A stretch of DNA of 64,000 nucleotides from Pseudomonas fluorescens (GTDB taxonomy: Bacteria; Pseudomonadota; Gammaproteobacteria; Pseudomonadales; Pseudomonadaceae): positions 372,001-436,000 of the forward strand of contig NZ_CP015225.1 in NCBI RefSeq assembly GCF_001623525.1. Direction: 5' to 3'. Within the stretch, counting starts at the first letter, position 1, and every line of letters starts with the position of its first letter. This document shows, one piece after another, positions 9,130 through 17,236 of the stretch. The translations under genes and the position numbers were made by a program. The notes beneath the pieces are model-generated. The model saw only the letters and a list, made by a program, of their open reading frames with translations. It was not told the DNA's origin and made no database searches.

Positions 9130-9663
9130 ATGAACACCGCATTGCTGATCATCGATGTCCAGAACGCGCTGTGCTCAGGCGAAGAGGAATGCTTCGACAG
9201 CCAGCGCATCATCCGGACCATCAACGACCTGGCGGCCAAAACCCGGGCCCTCGGCTTGACGGTGATCCTGATCCAGCACGAAGAGTTGGAAGGTTCGCTG
9301 ACCTATGGTTCTGCCGCCTGGCAACTGGCCGACGACCTGTTGACCGCAGCCGATGACCTGCGGGTGCGCAAGACCACCCCCGATGCTTTCTACCAGACCG
9401 ACCTGCAACCGTTGTTGCAGGCCCGAGGCATCGACCGCCTGGTGATCTGCGGGCTGCAAACCGACTATTGCGTCAACGCCACCGTGCGCCAGGCCCATGC
9501 CCTGGGGTACGACGTGGTTTTGGTGGCCGATGCCCACTCCACGGTGGACAACGGCAGCATGGCGGCCGAGCAGATCATTGCCAATCACAACAACCGATTG
9601 GGGCGGCTGAGCAGTGCGGTATCGCGGATCGATGTGGTGCCGGCTGCTGAAATCCGTCTGTAG
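9130..9663 (+). CDS. Cysteine hydrolase (isochorismatase family)
   Basis: The 177-residue protein has the isochorismatase-like cysteine hydrolase fold. The catalytic triad is visible: Asp9 in LLIIDVQNAL, a lysine in RVRKTTPDAFYQTDL, and Cys114 in ICGLQTDYCVNATVRQAHALGY. Such enzymes hydrolyse amides or vinyl ethers (nicotinamide, N-carbamoyl compounds, isochorismate); the substrate here is not evident. It follows ggt by 40 bp on the same strand and may be co-transcribed. A REP pair lies downstream. Confidence 0.9.
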   Translation: MNTALLIIDVQNALCSGEEECFDSQRIIRTINDLAAKTRALGLTVILIQHEELEGSLTYGSAAWQLADDLLTAADDLRVRKTTPDAFYQTDLQPLLQARGIDRLVICGLQTDYCVNATVRQAHALGYDVVLVADAHSTVDNGSMAAEQIIANHNNRLGRLSSAVSRIDVVPAAEIRL

Positions 9664-9713
9664 CCGATACTCACTATTGGTACTGCGACGTAGGTTTGAC
9701 TTGGGGGCACACT

Positions 9714-9824
9714 TGTGGCGAGGGAGCTTGCTCCCGCTGGGTTGCGAAGCGACCCTAAAATTTTTACGACCGCTTCGCGCTGGAGCGCCAGCCCGGTCGA
9801 GCGGGAGCAAGCTCCCTCGCCACA
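9714..9824. repeat. REP pair (REPIN)
   Basis: Inverted GAGGGAGCTTGCTCCC copies bound a centre containing GACCGCTTCGCGCTGGAGCG and following bases. The right half, about 60 bp, is almost identical to the pair at 10885-10995, showing recent copying within 1.2 kb. Confidence 0.9.
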
Positions 9825-9856
9825 ACAGCGGATGGCTCAGCATCGACGATGGTTTT

Positions 9857-10717
9857 TCACGGTGCGCCAAGCACCATCGTCCAGTACACCCCCGCATCAC
9901 TGCGTGAATCGCTGGCGGAAGCGGCGCCCATCTGGGTGAACATCGGATTCATCAGGTTGGCGCAGTGCCCCGGGCTGGCCAGCCAGTCGTGCATGGCCTG
10001 GGTCGGTGAGCGTTGTCCGGCGGCGATGTTCTCGCCCAATTTATGTCCGCGAAAGCCGGCGCTCTTGGCCCGATCGGAAGAGGAGCGACCGTCCGGGTCG
10101 CGATGGGCGAAATAATTCTCGCGGGCCATCGACCGGCTGTGGCCTTGGGCGGCGGTTCCCAGCGCGGTGTTCCAGCTCAGCGGCCGGGCCGCGGCGAAGC
10201 GCTGGCGCCCGCACATCCGCGGCTTGGCCCTGGCGGCGTTGACCTGGGCCAGCAGCGACTTATCCGTCGCACCCGCGTCGCTCATCCGTGTGCCTCCCAT
10301 GGGCTGCGCCAGCACCACGCGCCACTCATCACCGACCCGATTGACGCCGATGTCGGCGTATTGGTTGTCCAGCAGTGCTGCGCAATGTTCGTCGGTCAAC
10401 ATTTCGAATGCTTCTTCGGCGTCCCGCGCATCGGTCAGGCGGATGCTGCGCACGGCCCGGGCCTGGTAGCCGGCGTCTTTCAAGGTCTCCCGCAGCCCAC
10501 CGCGAAAGCCCATCGGCAAGCCCAGGTTCGAGCGCAGCACCAGCGGCGGCGTGGCACGCACCGTGCGCCATTCACAGCGGCGTGATTGGCTACGGAAATC
10601 GTTGATGGCGTCCACCAACTGCCTTTCGCCACGGGCGTGGGCGGGGCTGGCAAATAAGGGAAACAGGGCAAGCAAGCACAGCGAAACGAAACGGCTAGAG
10701 CGAACAGGGTGGCGCAT
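9857..10717 (-). CDS. Secreted CAP/SCP-domain protein with a degenerate N-terminal repeat
   Basis: The 286-residue protein has a signal peptide (FVSLCLLALFPLFASPAHARG) and a C-terminal CAP domain (SCP/PR-1 type) from about residue 150. Key features are ARAKPRMCGRQRF, LSWNTALGTAAQGHSRSMARENYFAHRDPDG, FRGHKLGENIAAGQRSPTQAMHDWLASPGHCANLMNP and a closing YWTMVLG. The N-terminal half repeats the same layout in decayed form (LVDAINDFRSQSRRC at the start, YADIGVNRVGDEWRVVLAQP at the end), so it looks like a tandem CAP duplication with one degenerate copy. It should act in the periplasm or outside the cell; activity is unknown. Confidence 0.85.
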   Translation of the reverse strand: MRHPVRSSRFVSLCLLALFPLFASPAHARGERQLVDAINDFRSQSRRCEWRTVRATPPLVLRSNLGLPMGFRGGLRETLKDAGYQARAVRSIRLTDARDAEEAFEMLTDEHCAALLDNQYADIGVNRVGDEWRVVLAQPMGGTRMSDAGATDKSLLAQVNAARAKPRMCGRQRFAAARPLSWNTALGTAAQGHSRSMARENYFAHRDPDGRSSSDRAKSAGFRGHKLGENIAAGQRSPTQAMHDWLASPGHCANLMNPMFTQMGAASASDSRSDAGVYWTMVLGAP

Positions 10718-10776
10718 GGGGCGAACGGCTCAAGAAGGGGGAGGTGCTTAGCGCCAGGCTTGGCGCCGATCAGCTG

Positions 10777-10808
10777 GAAAACCCGGCGCTGCAGATCGGC
10801 GGGTTTTC
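10777..10808. terminator. Perfect 9-bp hairpin
   Basis: GAAAACCCG (10777-10785) and CGGGTTTTC (10800-10808) are perfect inverted repeats with a 14-nt loop. The T/A run lies inside the stem arms on both strands, so it could end transcription either way. It lies upstream of the CAP gene (start 10717) and downstream of the DMT gene (end 11012), so it most plausibly ends the DMT transcript. No longer U tract follows, so confidence is moderate. Confidence 0.45.
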
Positions 10809-10884
10809 ACGGCTGGGGTAGGACTGTCGGTTTTGGAACAAGTTTCTGAGGACGAAGACTTTCTACGAGCTGGCACAACACCAT

Positions 10885-10995
10885 TGTGGCGAGGGAGCTT
10901 GCTCCCGCTGGCCTGCGAAGCAGGCCCAACGCATTTGCGACCGCTTCGCGCTGGAGCGCCAGCCCGGTCGAGCGGCAGCAAGCTCCCTCGCCACA
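10885..10995. repeat. REP pair (REPIN), near-copy of 9714-9824
   Basis: Inverted GAGGGAGCTTGCTCCC copies; the right arm and centre match the 9714-9824 pair almost base for base, differing for example at GCGGCAGC versus GCGGGAGC. It separates the CAP gene from the DMT transporter gene. Confidence 0.9.
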
Positions 10996-11011
10996 ACGGT
11001 GTTCAGTCAGT

Positions 11012-11977
11012 TCAATTCGCTGTTCCAGCCACAGGCACCTTGACCCGCTCGACCTTGCGATAGGTCAGCAATACGATGCCCGTCACCACAATCGCGCCAC
11101 CCATCACCTGGCCCGGGTTGAGCATCTGGTCCAGCACCAGCCAGCCGATCAGCAGCGTGGCCAGCGGTTCGATGTTCATCACCGGGGCGTTGCGCGGCAT
11201 GTCCAGGCGGGGCACGGAAATGAACAGCACAGTGAAACCGGTGCCGTAAAGCACCACCAGGGTCGCCAGGGCGAACCAACCGGTGCTGCTGGCTGGCAGG
11301 TCGAAACCGCCGGGCAGGGCACCGGTCAGGCCGGCGAGGTTGACGCTGCTGAAGACGATGAAAATCGTCAGCAGGCTGCGCACCGAACCACGGACCTGTG
11401 ACAGCTTGTGATCGGTGATCCACAGCGCACAGGCGAACACGCAAGCGGCACAGAAGGCCAGGCCCACCCCCAGTAGCCATTGCGGGCCAACGCTCTGTTC
11501 AGACGATAACCGCGCCGGCACCTCCAGCACGAACACCAGGCCCACCAGGATCATCCCCATCAACGTGGCGGTGCGTGCAGTGGGCCGTGGCCCGCCCAGC
11601 GCCCAGGTCAGCAAGGCCAGCAGAATCGGAAAGACGTTGCCCACCAACAGCGCCAGTGCCACCGGCACCCGGGCCACGGCCGAGTACAGGCACAGGCTCT
11701 GCGCAGCGATGAGTAACCCCAGCAGCACCTGCCAACGCCATGCGCCCGGCGGCAAACGCAGGCTCTGACGTTGCCACAGTACCATCGCGGCCAACACCAG
11801 CAACGTCCCGCCTGAGCGCAGCAGGATCGCCAGCAATACCCCAGCACCGTCATCGAACGCCGCTCGGGCGGCGACATGATTGCCGGCAAAGGCACAGCCC
11901 ATGCACAGCAGAACGAGCACCGCGAGGTGACGGGGCAATGGAGGCGGGGCATCAGGTGCAGCGGCGGGGCGAGTCAT
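11012..11977 (-). CDS. DMT-superfamily (EamA-type) transporter
   Basis: The 321-residue protein has about ten predicted membrane helices, arranged as two EamA repeats typical of drug/metabolite transporters. The first helix contains the family signature GCAFAGNHVAARAAF. The final repeat ends MNIEPLATLLIGWLVLDQMLNPGQVMGGAIVVTGIVLLTYR, a standard EamA closing motif. The substrate is unknown. The ATG at 11977 was preferred over the upstream TTG at 11992. About 60 bp upstream of this start is an operator-like motif shared with the genes at 13447 and 39609, hinting at common control with a sugar-acid enzyme. Confidence 0.9.
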   Translation of the reverse strand: MTRPAAAPDAPPPLPRHLAVLVLLCMGCAFAGNHVAARAAFDDGAGVLLAILLRSGGTLLVLAAMVLWQRQSLRLPPGAWRWQVLLGLLIAAQSLCLYSAVARVPVALALLVGNVFPILLALLTWALGGPRPTARTATLMGMILVGLVFVLEVPARLSSEQSVGPQWLLGVGLAFCAACVFACALWITDHKLSQVRGSVRSLLTIFIVFSSVNLAGLTGALPGGFDLPASSTGWFALATLVVLYGTGFTVLFISVPRLDMPRNAPVMNIEPLATLLIGWLVLDQMLNPGQVMGGAIVVTGIVLLTYRKVERVKVPVAGTAN

Positions 11978-12036
11978 GGCAGGGTGTCTCAATGGTGGGC
12001 CGCCCAGGCAAATCGCCTTGGAACAGCTGTTTTTAG

Positions 12037-12054
12037 TTATAGGTCGTCGTACAA
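12037..12054 (-). promoter_or_regulatory. Operator-like motif, site A
   Basis: Read on the minus strand this is TTGTACGACGACCTATAA. The left half TTGTACGAC is identical to sites B (13380-13397) and C (39538-39555), up to C/T at the last position. It lies about 60 bp before the DMT transporter ATG in the same orientation as the gene. The right half overlaps a TATAAC that could be a -10 element. The form resembles GntR/FadR-type half-site palindromes (inference). Confidence 0.5.
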
Positions 12055-12091
12055 CTTTGAGGGCTGTTTTTACCCTATAGGATTACAAGAG

Positions 12092-12124
12092 ACAAGGTCG
12101 GGGTCTCGGGGAGCTCTACCTTGT
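12092..12124. repeat. 7-bp inverted repeat upstream of histidine kinase
   Basis: ACAAGGT (12092-12098) and ACCTTGT (12118-12124) form perfect inverted arms around a 19-bp spacer, about 95 bp before the kinase start at 12220. It could be a regulator site or chance; no other copy was seen in the window. Confidence 0.3.
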
Positions 12125-12219
12125 TAAGTGAACGACCGCGCGCACATTGTCCTGCGCTTTGCTGTACAACAACCTGACCGTTGTGTCGTTTACAGCATTG
12201 CCCTTTGCGGAGCTGCCCC

Positions 12220-13350
12220 ATGCGCCTGGCCGATTTCATTCTCGACAATATCGAGCCGATTCTTCAGGCGTGGGAAGACTTCGCCAAAACCATCACCCCC
12301 GCGTCCATTGGCATGGATTCCGTGGCCCTGCGCGACCATGCCGAGCAGATGCTGCGCACTATCGCCGCTGACCTGCGCACCTCGCAAACGCGCAATGAGG
12401 CGATTGCCAAGTCCCACGGCGAGGCCCCGCCGGTTGATGCCGAAACCGCCGCCGAAACCCATGCGGTCATCCGCCAGTCCTCGGGTTTTACCGTGGAGCA
12501 AATGGTTTCCGAGTACCGGGCCCTGCGCACCAGCGTGCTTATGCTCTGGATGCCGCACACGCAGTTGGATCACAAACAGGTCATGGACGATCTGATTCGA
12601 TTCAACGAGGCCGTGGACCAGGCCTTGGCCGAGTCCGTCGTCAGTTACTCGGGGGCGGTGGATGCGTCGCGCAATATCTTTCTCGGGATTCTGGGGCATG
12701 ACTTGCGCAGCCCCTTGGGCGCGATCCTGCTGAGTTCCGAAGTGCTGCTGCGGGCGGGGGACCTGCCCGCCAAGGCGACCAAGATCACTTCGCGCATCTA
12801 CACCAGCGTCAAGCGGGCCAACAAAATCGTCGGCGATCTGCTGGATTTCACCCGCACCCAACTCGGCTCGGGCATTCCAGTCCAGCGCTTCAAGGGCGAT
12901 CTGGTGGCCGCCTGCGAAGGTATGGTGGAGGAGGCGCGGGCCTATCATCCGGAAAGCGAAATCCGCTTTGAAACGACCGGTGCCCTGGAAGGGGTGTTTG
13001 ATCCGGCCCGCATGGAGCAGGTATTTGCCAACCTGATTGGCAATGCCGTCCAGCATGGTGCCGAAGGCACGCCAGTGACTGTTTCGTTGAGCGTTGAAAA
13101 GGATAGGGCCGTGATCGCGATCAACAACCAGGGCAAGCCTATCGAGAAAGAGGCCATTTCCAGTCTCTTCAACCCTATGATCCGGCATCTGCGCAGCGGT
13201 GAGATGCAGTACGGTTCCACGGCCGGGCTCGGACTGGGTCTGCATATCGCCTCGGCGATCGTATCGGCCCATAACGGCACCATCGAGGTTCACTCGAAGG
13301 CGCGAGTCGGCACGACCTTCACCGTTCGTATACCGCTGAACCCGGCCTGA
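12220..13350 (+). CDS. Soluble sensor histidine kinase (RsbRD-type N-terminus)
   Basis: The 376-residue protein starts at the ATG at 12220 (MRLADFILDNIEPILQAWEDFAK). It has no membrane segment, so it should sense in the cytoplasm. Residues 1-140 resemble the helical RsbRD_N input domain (my assignment by pattern). The kinase part has the H-box FLGILGHDLRSPLGAILL with His160, an N-box FANLIGNAVQHGAEG, and a G-box GLGLGLHIASAIVSAHNG near the end. No response regulator is adjacent, so it is an orphan kinase. Output partner and signal are unknown. Confidence 0.88.
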   Translation: MRLADFILDNIEPILQAWEDFAKTITPASIGMDSVALRDHAEQMLRTIAADLRTSQTRNEAIAKSHGEAPPVDAETAAETHAVIRQSSGFTVEQMVSEYRALRTSVLMLWMPHTQLDHKQVMDDLIRFNEAVDQALAESVVSYSGAVDASRNIFLGILGHDLRSPLGAILLSSEVLLRAGDLPAKATKITSRIYTSVKRANKIVGDLLDFTRTQLGSGIPVQRFKGDLVAACEGMVEEARAYHPESEIRFETTGALEGVFDPARMEQVFANLIGNAVQHGAEGTPVTVSLSVEKDRAVIAINNQGKPIEKEAISSLFNPMIRHLRSGEMQYGSTAGLGLGLHIASAIVSAHNGTIEVHSKARVGTTFTVRIPLNPA

Positions 13351-13379
13351 TCGACTGTGCGCAGAGCAGATTCACATAC

Positions 13380-13397
13380 TTGTACGATGTCTTATCA
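13380..13397 (+). promoter_or_regulatory. Operator-like motif, site B
   Basis: TTGTACGATGTCTTATCA lies 50 bp upstream of the SMP-30/gluconolactonase start at 13447, in gene orientation. It shares the exact half TTGTACGAY and a TAT-containing right part with sites A and C. It is a candidate operator for a GntR-type regulator of sugar-acid genes (inference). Confidence 0.5.
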
Positions 13398-13446
13398 CGT
13401 AGTAAAACTGTCGTCCCGTCCAATAATAATTAACGGAGACGCACCG

Positions 13447-14538
13447 ATGGATGCTTCGCAATCTGCAACCGCCGCCGATCAGGGCCGCCGGGTATTCCTG
13501 AAAAAATCCCTGGTGGTCTCGGCTGCTGCGGCCGCCCTTGGCAACCTGCCCGGGCTCGCTCAGGCCGAGCCCTTGAGTCAGCGTTACCCGGACCCGCTGA
13601 TCAATATCCTTGACCCCAGCTTCATGGACTTGCGCATCTTCAATGCCAGCGTGGAGAAACTCGCCACCGGTTTGCGTTGGGCAGAAGGGCCGGTGTGGGT
13701 CGGTGACGGTCGTTACCTGCTGGTCAGCGACATTCCCAACAACCGCATCGTGCGCTGGGATGAAGTTACCGGTGGCCTGTCGGTCTACCGCGAGAACTCC
13801 AACTTCTCCAACGGCATGTGCCGCGATCGCCAGGGCCGGCTGCTGGTGTGCGAAGGCTCCACCACCGCCAGCGAAGGCCGACGCATCACCCGCACCGAGC
13901 ACAACGGCACTATCACCGTGCTGGCGGACAGTTTCGAAGGCAAGCCGCTGAACTCGCCCAACGACATCGTGTGCAAGCGCGATGGCTCGGTGTGGTTCAC
14001 CGACCCACCGTTCCAGACCGGCAACAATTACGAGGGACACAAAGTCACCCCCGCCCAGCCTCACGCGGTGTATCGCATCGATGGCGAAACCGGCAAGGTC
14101 ACGCGGGTCATCGACGACCTGGCGGGGCCGAACGGGCTGTGTTTTTCCCCGGATGAGAAAATCCTCTACGTGGTCGAAGGCCGGGCCAAGCCCAACCGCT
14201 TGATCTGGGCGATCACCGTCAAGGATGACGGCACGCTGGGTGAGCGGCGCAAGCACATCGAAGGCCTGGATTACGCGGCGATCGACGGAATCAAATGTGA
14301 TGAAAGCGGCAACCTCTGGTGCGGTTGGGGCGGCAATGGCGACCCCAAGGCCGACCTGGAAAAACTCGACGGCGTGCGGGTGTTCAACCCTGAAGGCAAG
14401 GCCATCGGGCACATCTCCCTGCCGGAGCGCTGTCCCAACGTCTGCTTCGGCGGACGGGAAGGCAATCGGTTGTTCATGGCCGGCAGCCACTCGCTGTATT
14501 CGCTGTTCGTGAATACCCGAGGGGCGACGTTTGCCTGA
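13447..14538 (+). CDS. Exported SMP-30/gluconolactonase-family lactonase (Tat)
   Basis: This 363-residue protein belongs to the SMP-30/LRE beta-propeller family, metal-dependent lactonases of sugar acids. The start at 13447 has GGAGAC upstream and gives a twin-arginine signal, QGRRVFLKK at residues 13-20, followed by a hydrophobic stretch ending at GLAQAEP, so it is predicted to be folded before export to the periplasm. Propeller and metal-site motifs include LRWAEGPVWVGDGRYLLVSDIPNNRIVRWD, NSPNDIVCKRDGSVWFTDPPF, AGPNGLCFSPDEKILYVVE and DGIKCDESGNLWCGWG. The exact sugar lactone is not evident. Confidence 0.92.
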   Translation: MDASQSATAADQGRRVFLKKSLVVSAAAAALGNLPGLAQAEPLSQRYPDPLINILDPSFMDLRIFNASVEKLATGLRWAEGPVWVGDGRYLLVSDIPNNRIVRWDEVTGGLSVYRENSNFSNGMCRDRQGRLLVCEGSTTASEGRRITRTEHNGTITVLADSFEGKPLNSPNDIVCKRDGSVWFTDPPFQTGNNYEGHKVTPAQPHAVYRIDGETGKVTRVIDDLAGPNGLCFSPDEKILYVVEGRAKPNRLIWAITVKDDGTLGERRKHIEGLDYAAIDGIKCDESGNLWCGWGGNGDPKADLEKLDGVRVFNPEGKAIGHISLPERCPNVCFGGREGNRLFMAGSHSLYSLFVNTRGATFA

Positions 14539-14571
14539 GTGACACATTCACCCTCGGAGTTGATGGACTTT

Positions 14572-14708
14572 TTGGCGAGGGAGCTTGCTCCCGCTGGGCT
14601 GCGTAGCAGCCCTAAAACCATTCACCTGGGTGTGCCTGGTTGGTCGCATTCAACATTCGGTCTCTTTGGGGTTGCTGCGCAACCCAGCGGGAGCAATCCC
14701 TGGCCACA
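14572..14708. repeat. REP pair (REPIN), one arm decayed
   Basis: A left arm GGCGAGGGAGCTTGCTCCCG and a right arm AGCGGGAGCAATCCCTGGCC, the latter with a small deletion and changes, frame a divergent centre. It lies between the gluconolactonase gene and the convergent DUF1850 gene. Confidence 0.85.
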
Positions 14709-14744
14709 GGATGTCCGCTGTGCCTGCGGTGTTTTCTGATGGGT

Positions 14745-15131
14745 TCAGGATTGTCCGCAGCTCCATAGCTCCACGGTCGGCTGGCCCTCTGTCGGCGGCC
14801 CCAGCCAATGACTCATCGCCCGACAACCGCCACCAAAACATAACTGATAGTCGCCAGCCTGCGGCGTGCGGCCCAGTTTCAGCGGTTGCAGGGGCGGCAC
14901 CTGGCGTTGATAGTGCCAGCTGCCGTTTTCAAGCCTTGCATCGTCGGGAATCTCCATGCCCGCGCCATTGCCTTTGACCCTGGCCTCGCCCAGGATCAGG
15001 CCCTGTTCGCTGACGCGATAATCTTCCTCCCAGCGAATCTTCTCGATGGTGTGGTTCCATGCCAACGTGAAATCGGCCACGGCGAGCTGGGCCCAGACCA
15101 CGCCGGACAAGCCCAGGCACAGACCGATCAC
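14745..15131 (-). CDS. DUF1850 protein of TRAP-TAXI operon
   Basis: The 128-residue protein has an N-terminal hydrophobic segment (IGLCLGLSGVVWAQLAVADF), likely a signal anchor or signal peptide. Family features are TLAWNHTIEKIRWEEDYRV and the C-terminal WSCGQS. DUF1850 proteins accompany fused TRAP permeases of the TAXI type, and this one does too. It starts at a GTG whose GTGA overlaps the permease stop, so it is translationally coupled and last in the operon. Its role in transport is unknown. Confidence 0.85.
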   Translation of the reverse strand: MIGLCLGLSGVVWAQLAVADFTLAWNHTIEKIRWEEDYRVSEQGLILGEARVKGNGAGMEIPDDARLENGSWHYQRQVPPLQPLKLGRTPQAGDYQLCFGGGCRAMSHWLGPPTEGQPTVELWSCGQS

Positions 15132-17155
15132 GCCAAGGCCCGCCCACTGCGTCGTGCGCGCCAGACGTGTTGGAGAATCAGCAGCCCACCCAGCACGAAG
15201 CCGATCTCATCGGTCACGGGCAGGGCAACCACCAGCAACGCGCCGGCGGCAAAACACAGCAAGCGTTCCCAAATCGGCATTTTCTGTTGCAGGTAGCCGG
15301 TGGACGCCATGCCCCAGAGCCCGACGGCCAACAACGTCTTGATCAGCATGTACGCCGTCATCCACAGGTTGTCGCCCTGGAGCATCAGGGCCGGGTTATA
15401 GACGGTCATGAATGGAATGACGAACCCAGCCAGGGCAATGCGCACCGCCCAGAAGCTGATCTTCAGGCCACTTTCCCGGGCAATGGGCGCGGCGGCGAAA
15501 CAAGCCAGCGCCACCGGCGGCGTCAGGTCGGCCAAGATACCGAAATAGAACACGAACATGTGCGACACGATCAGCGGCACGCCCAGTTCCAGCAGGGCCG
15601 GTGCGGCGATCGAGCTGGTGATGATGTAGTTGGGGATGGTCGGTATACCCATGCCCAGCACCAGGCAGGTGAGCATGGTGAGGATCAGCGACAGCAACAG
15701 GTTGTCCCGGCCGATGGCGAGGATGTAGCCGGCAAAGGTGGAGGCCACGCCAGTCAGCGAGACCACCGCGATGATGCTGCCCACCAAGGCGCAGGCGATC
15801 CCCACTGGAACGGCATGACGCGCGCCATCTACCAACGCATGCAAGCAGATGACGAGGGTTTCCCGAGTGCCTTGCATGAACCAGCAGGCCACCACCAACA
15901 CGCCGATCACCGCAAACACGACACCGATGCCCAAGCGGAAAAAACCGACGCAAAGCAGCCCCAAGGCGATCCAGAAGGCGCAGCGCAACGCGTAGTTCGA
16001 GACTTTGAGAATGATCGCCGAGCCGAGAATCACGATGGCTGTCAATGCCAGGCCCACCATGCCGGAAAACAGGGGGGTGCGTCCGGAAAACAACAGGTAG
16101 ACCAACACCCCGAGCGGGATCAGCAGGAACCAGCTGTCCTTGACCGCGCCCCAGGCGCTGGGGCATTGGTCCTTGGGCAAGCCCTTGAGGTCGGAGCGCT
16201 TGGCCTCCAGGTGAACCATCCAGAACACCGAGCCGAAGTACAGGCAGGCGGGTATCAACGCGGCCTTGGCGATTTCAACGAACGGCACATTGATGGTTTC
16301 GGCCATGATGAAGGCTACCGCGCCCATCACCGGCGGCATGATCTGGCTGCCCATGCTGGACGTGGCTTCCACACCACCGGCAAACGCGGCCTTGTAGCCG
16401 AAGCGCTTCATCAACGGGATGGTGAATTGCCCGGTGGTGACCACGTTGGCGATGCCAGAACCGGTGATGGTGCCCATCAGCGCCGATGACACCACGGCCA
16501 CCTTGGCCGGGCCACCGAGCTTGTGACCGAACAGGCCCATGGCGAAATCGGTGAAGAGCTTGATCATGCCGGCCTTTTCCAGGAAGGCGCCGAACAGGAT
16601 GAACAGGAAAATATAGGTGGCCGACACGTAGGTTGGCGTGCCGTACAGCCCTTCGGTGCCGAACGACAGTTGGTTGATGATTTGATCGAGGCCATAGCCG
16701 CGATGGGCCAAGTCGCCCGGTAAGTATTCGCCGAACAGGCCATAGGCCAGGAACAGGCCGCAAATGATCGGTAGTGCGATGCCCATCACTCGCCGCGCGG
16801 CTTCGAACACCAGCACGACCAGGACGATCCCCATGATCATGTCCGTGGTGGTCAAGTCGCCGGAGCGTTGGATCAGGTCCGACTCAAACACCCATTGATA
16901 AAGCGCCGTCGCCACGCCCCCCAGGCTCAAGACCCAGGCCAAGGGTTGCCAAGGGCGCTGCCTGCCATGCGCGGGGTAGCTGAGGAACACCACCCACAGC
17001 AGAAAGCCGACATGTACCGCCCTCAGCACAATGCTGGAGACCGGAGAAAACGCGGCGGTGACGATCTGAAATATTGAAAACAGCAAGGCCACGTAGAACA
17101 GGGTCTTGGGCCAGTCTCGCGGGTCCGTGGCGATGCCGTGCTGGTCTTCACTCAT
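15128..17155 (-). CDS. TRAP transporter fused permease (4TM/12TM, DctQM)
   Basis: This 675-residue membrane protein fuses the small (DctQ-like) and large (DctM-like) permease subunits of a TRAP transporter, the form found with TAXI binding proteins. Motifs include LPIICGLFLAYGLFGEYLPGDLAHRG, GTPTYVSATYIFLFILFGAFLEKAGMIKLFTDFA, and GSGIANVVTTGQFTIPLMKRFGYKAAFAGGVEATSSMGSQIMPPVMGAVAF, the canonical DctM core. It uses an ion gradient to import an organic acid or amino acid, substrate unknown. It lies between the TAXI binding protein (upstream) and DUF1850. Confidence 0.95.
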   Translation of the reverse strand: MSEDQHGIATDPRDWPKTLFYVALLFSIFQIVTAAFSPVSSIVLRAVHVGFLLWVVFLSYPAHGRQRPWQPLAWVLSLGGVATALYQWVFESDLIQRSGDLTTTDMIMGIVLVVLVFEAARRVMGIALPIICGLFLAYGLFGEYLPGDLAHRGYGLDQIINQLSFGTEGLYGTPTYVSATYIFLFILFGAFLEKAGMIKLFTDFAMGLFGHKLGGPAKVAVVSSALMGTITGSGIANVVTTGQFTIPLMKRFGYKAAFAGGVEATSSMGSQIMPPVMGAVAFIMAETINVPFVEIAKAALIPACLYFGSVFWMVHLEAKRSDLKGLPKDQCPSAWGAVKDSWFLLIPLGVLVYLLFSGRTPLFSGMVGLALTAIVILGSAIILKVSNYALRCAFWIALGLLCVGFFRLGIGVVFAVIGVLVVACWFMQGTRETLVICLHALVDGARHAVPVGIACALVGSIIAVVSLTGVASTFAGYILAIGRDNLLLSLILTMLTCLVLGMGIPTIPNYIITSSIAAPALLELGVPLIVSHMFVFYFGILADLTPPVALACFAAAPIARESGLKISFWAVRIALAGFVIPFMTVYNPALMLQGDNLWMTAYMLIKTLLAVGLWGMASTGYLQQKMPIWERLLCFAAGALLVVALPVTDEIGFVLGGLLILQHVWRARRSGRALA

Positions 17156-17236
17156 GAGGTGCCTGCCTTCTGTTCACATTCAAGGGGTGAAAACACGACG
17201 GATCAACGGCGATGGGCACCGTTGATACGCAGGGTG

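Noticed and set aside
15167..16489. A 440-residue open frame on the plus strand opposite the TRAP permease
   Set aside because: It is rich in His, Gln, Arg and Gly, without any family motif, and lies entirely opposite a well-supported gene. It is a GC-rich shadow frame.
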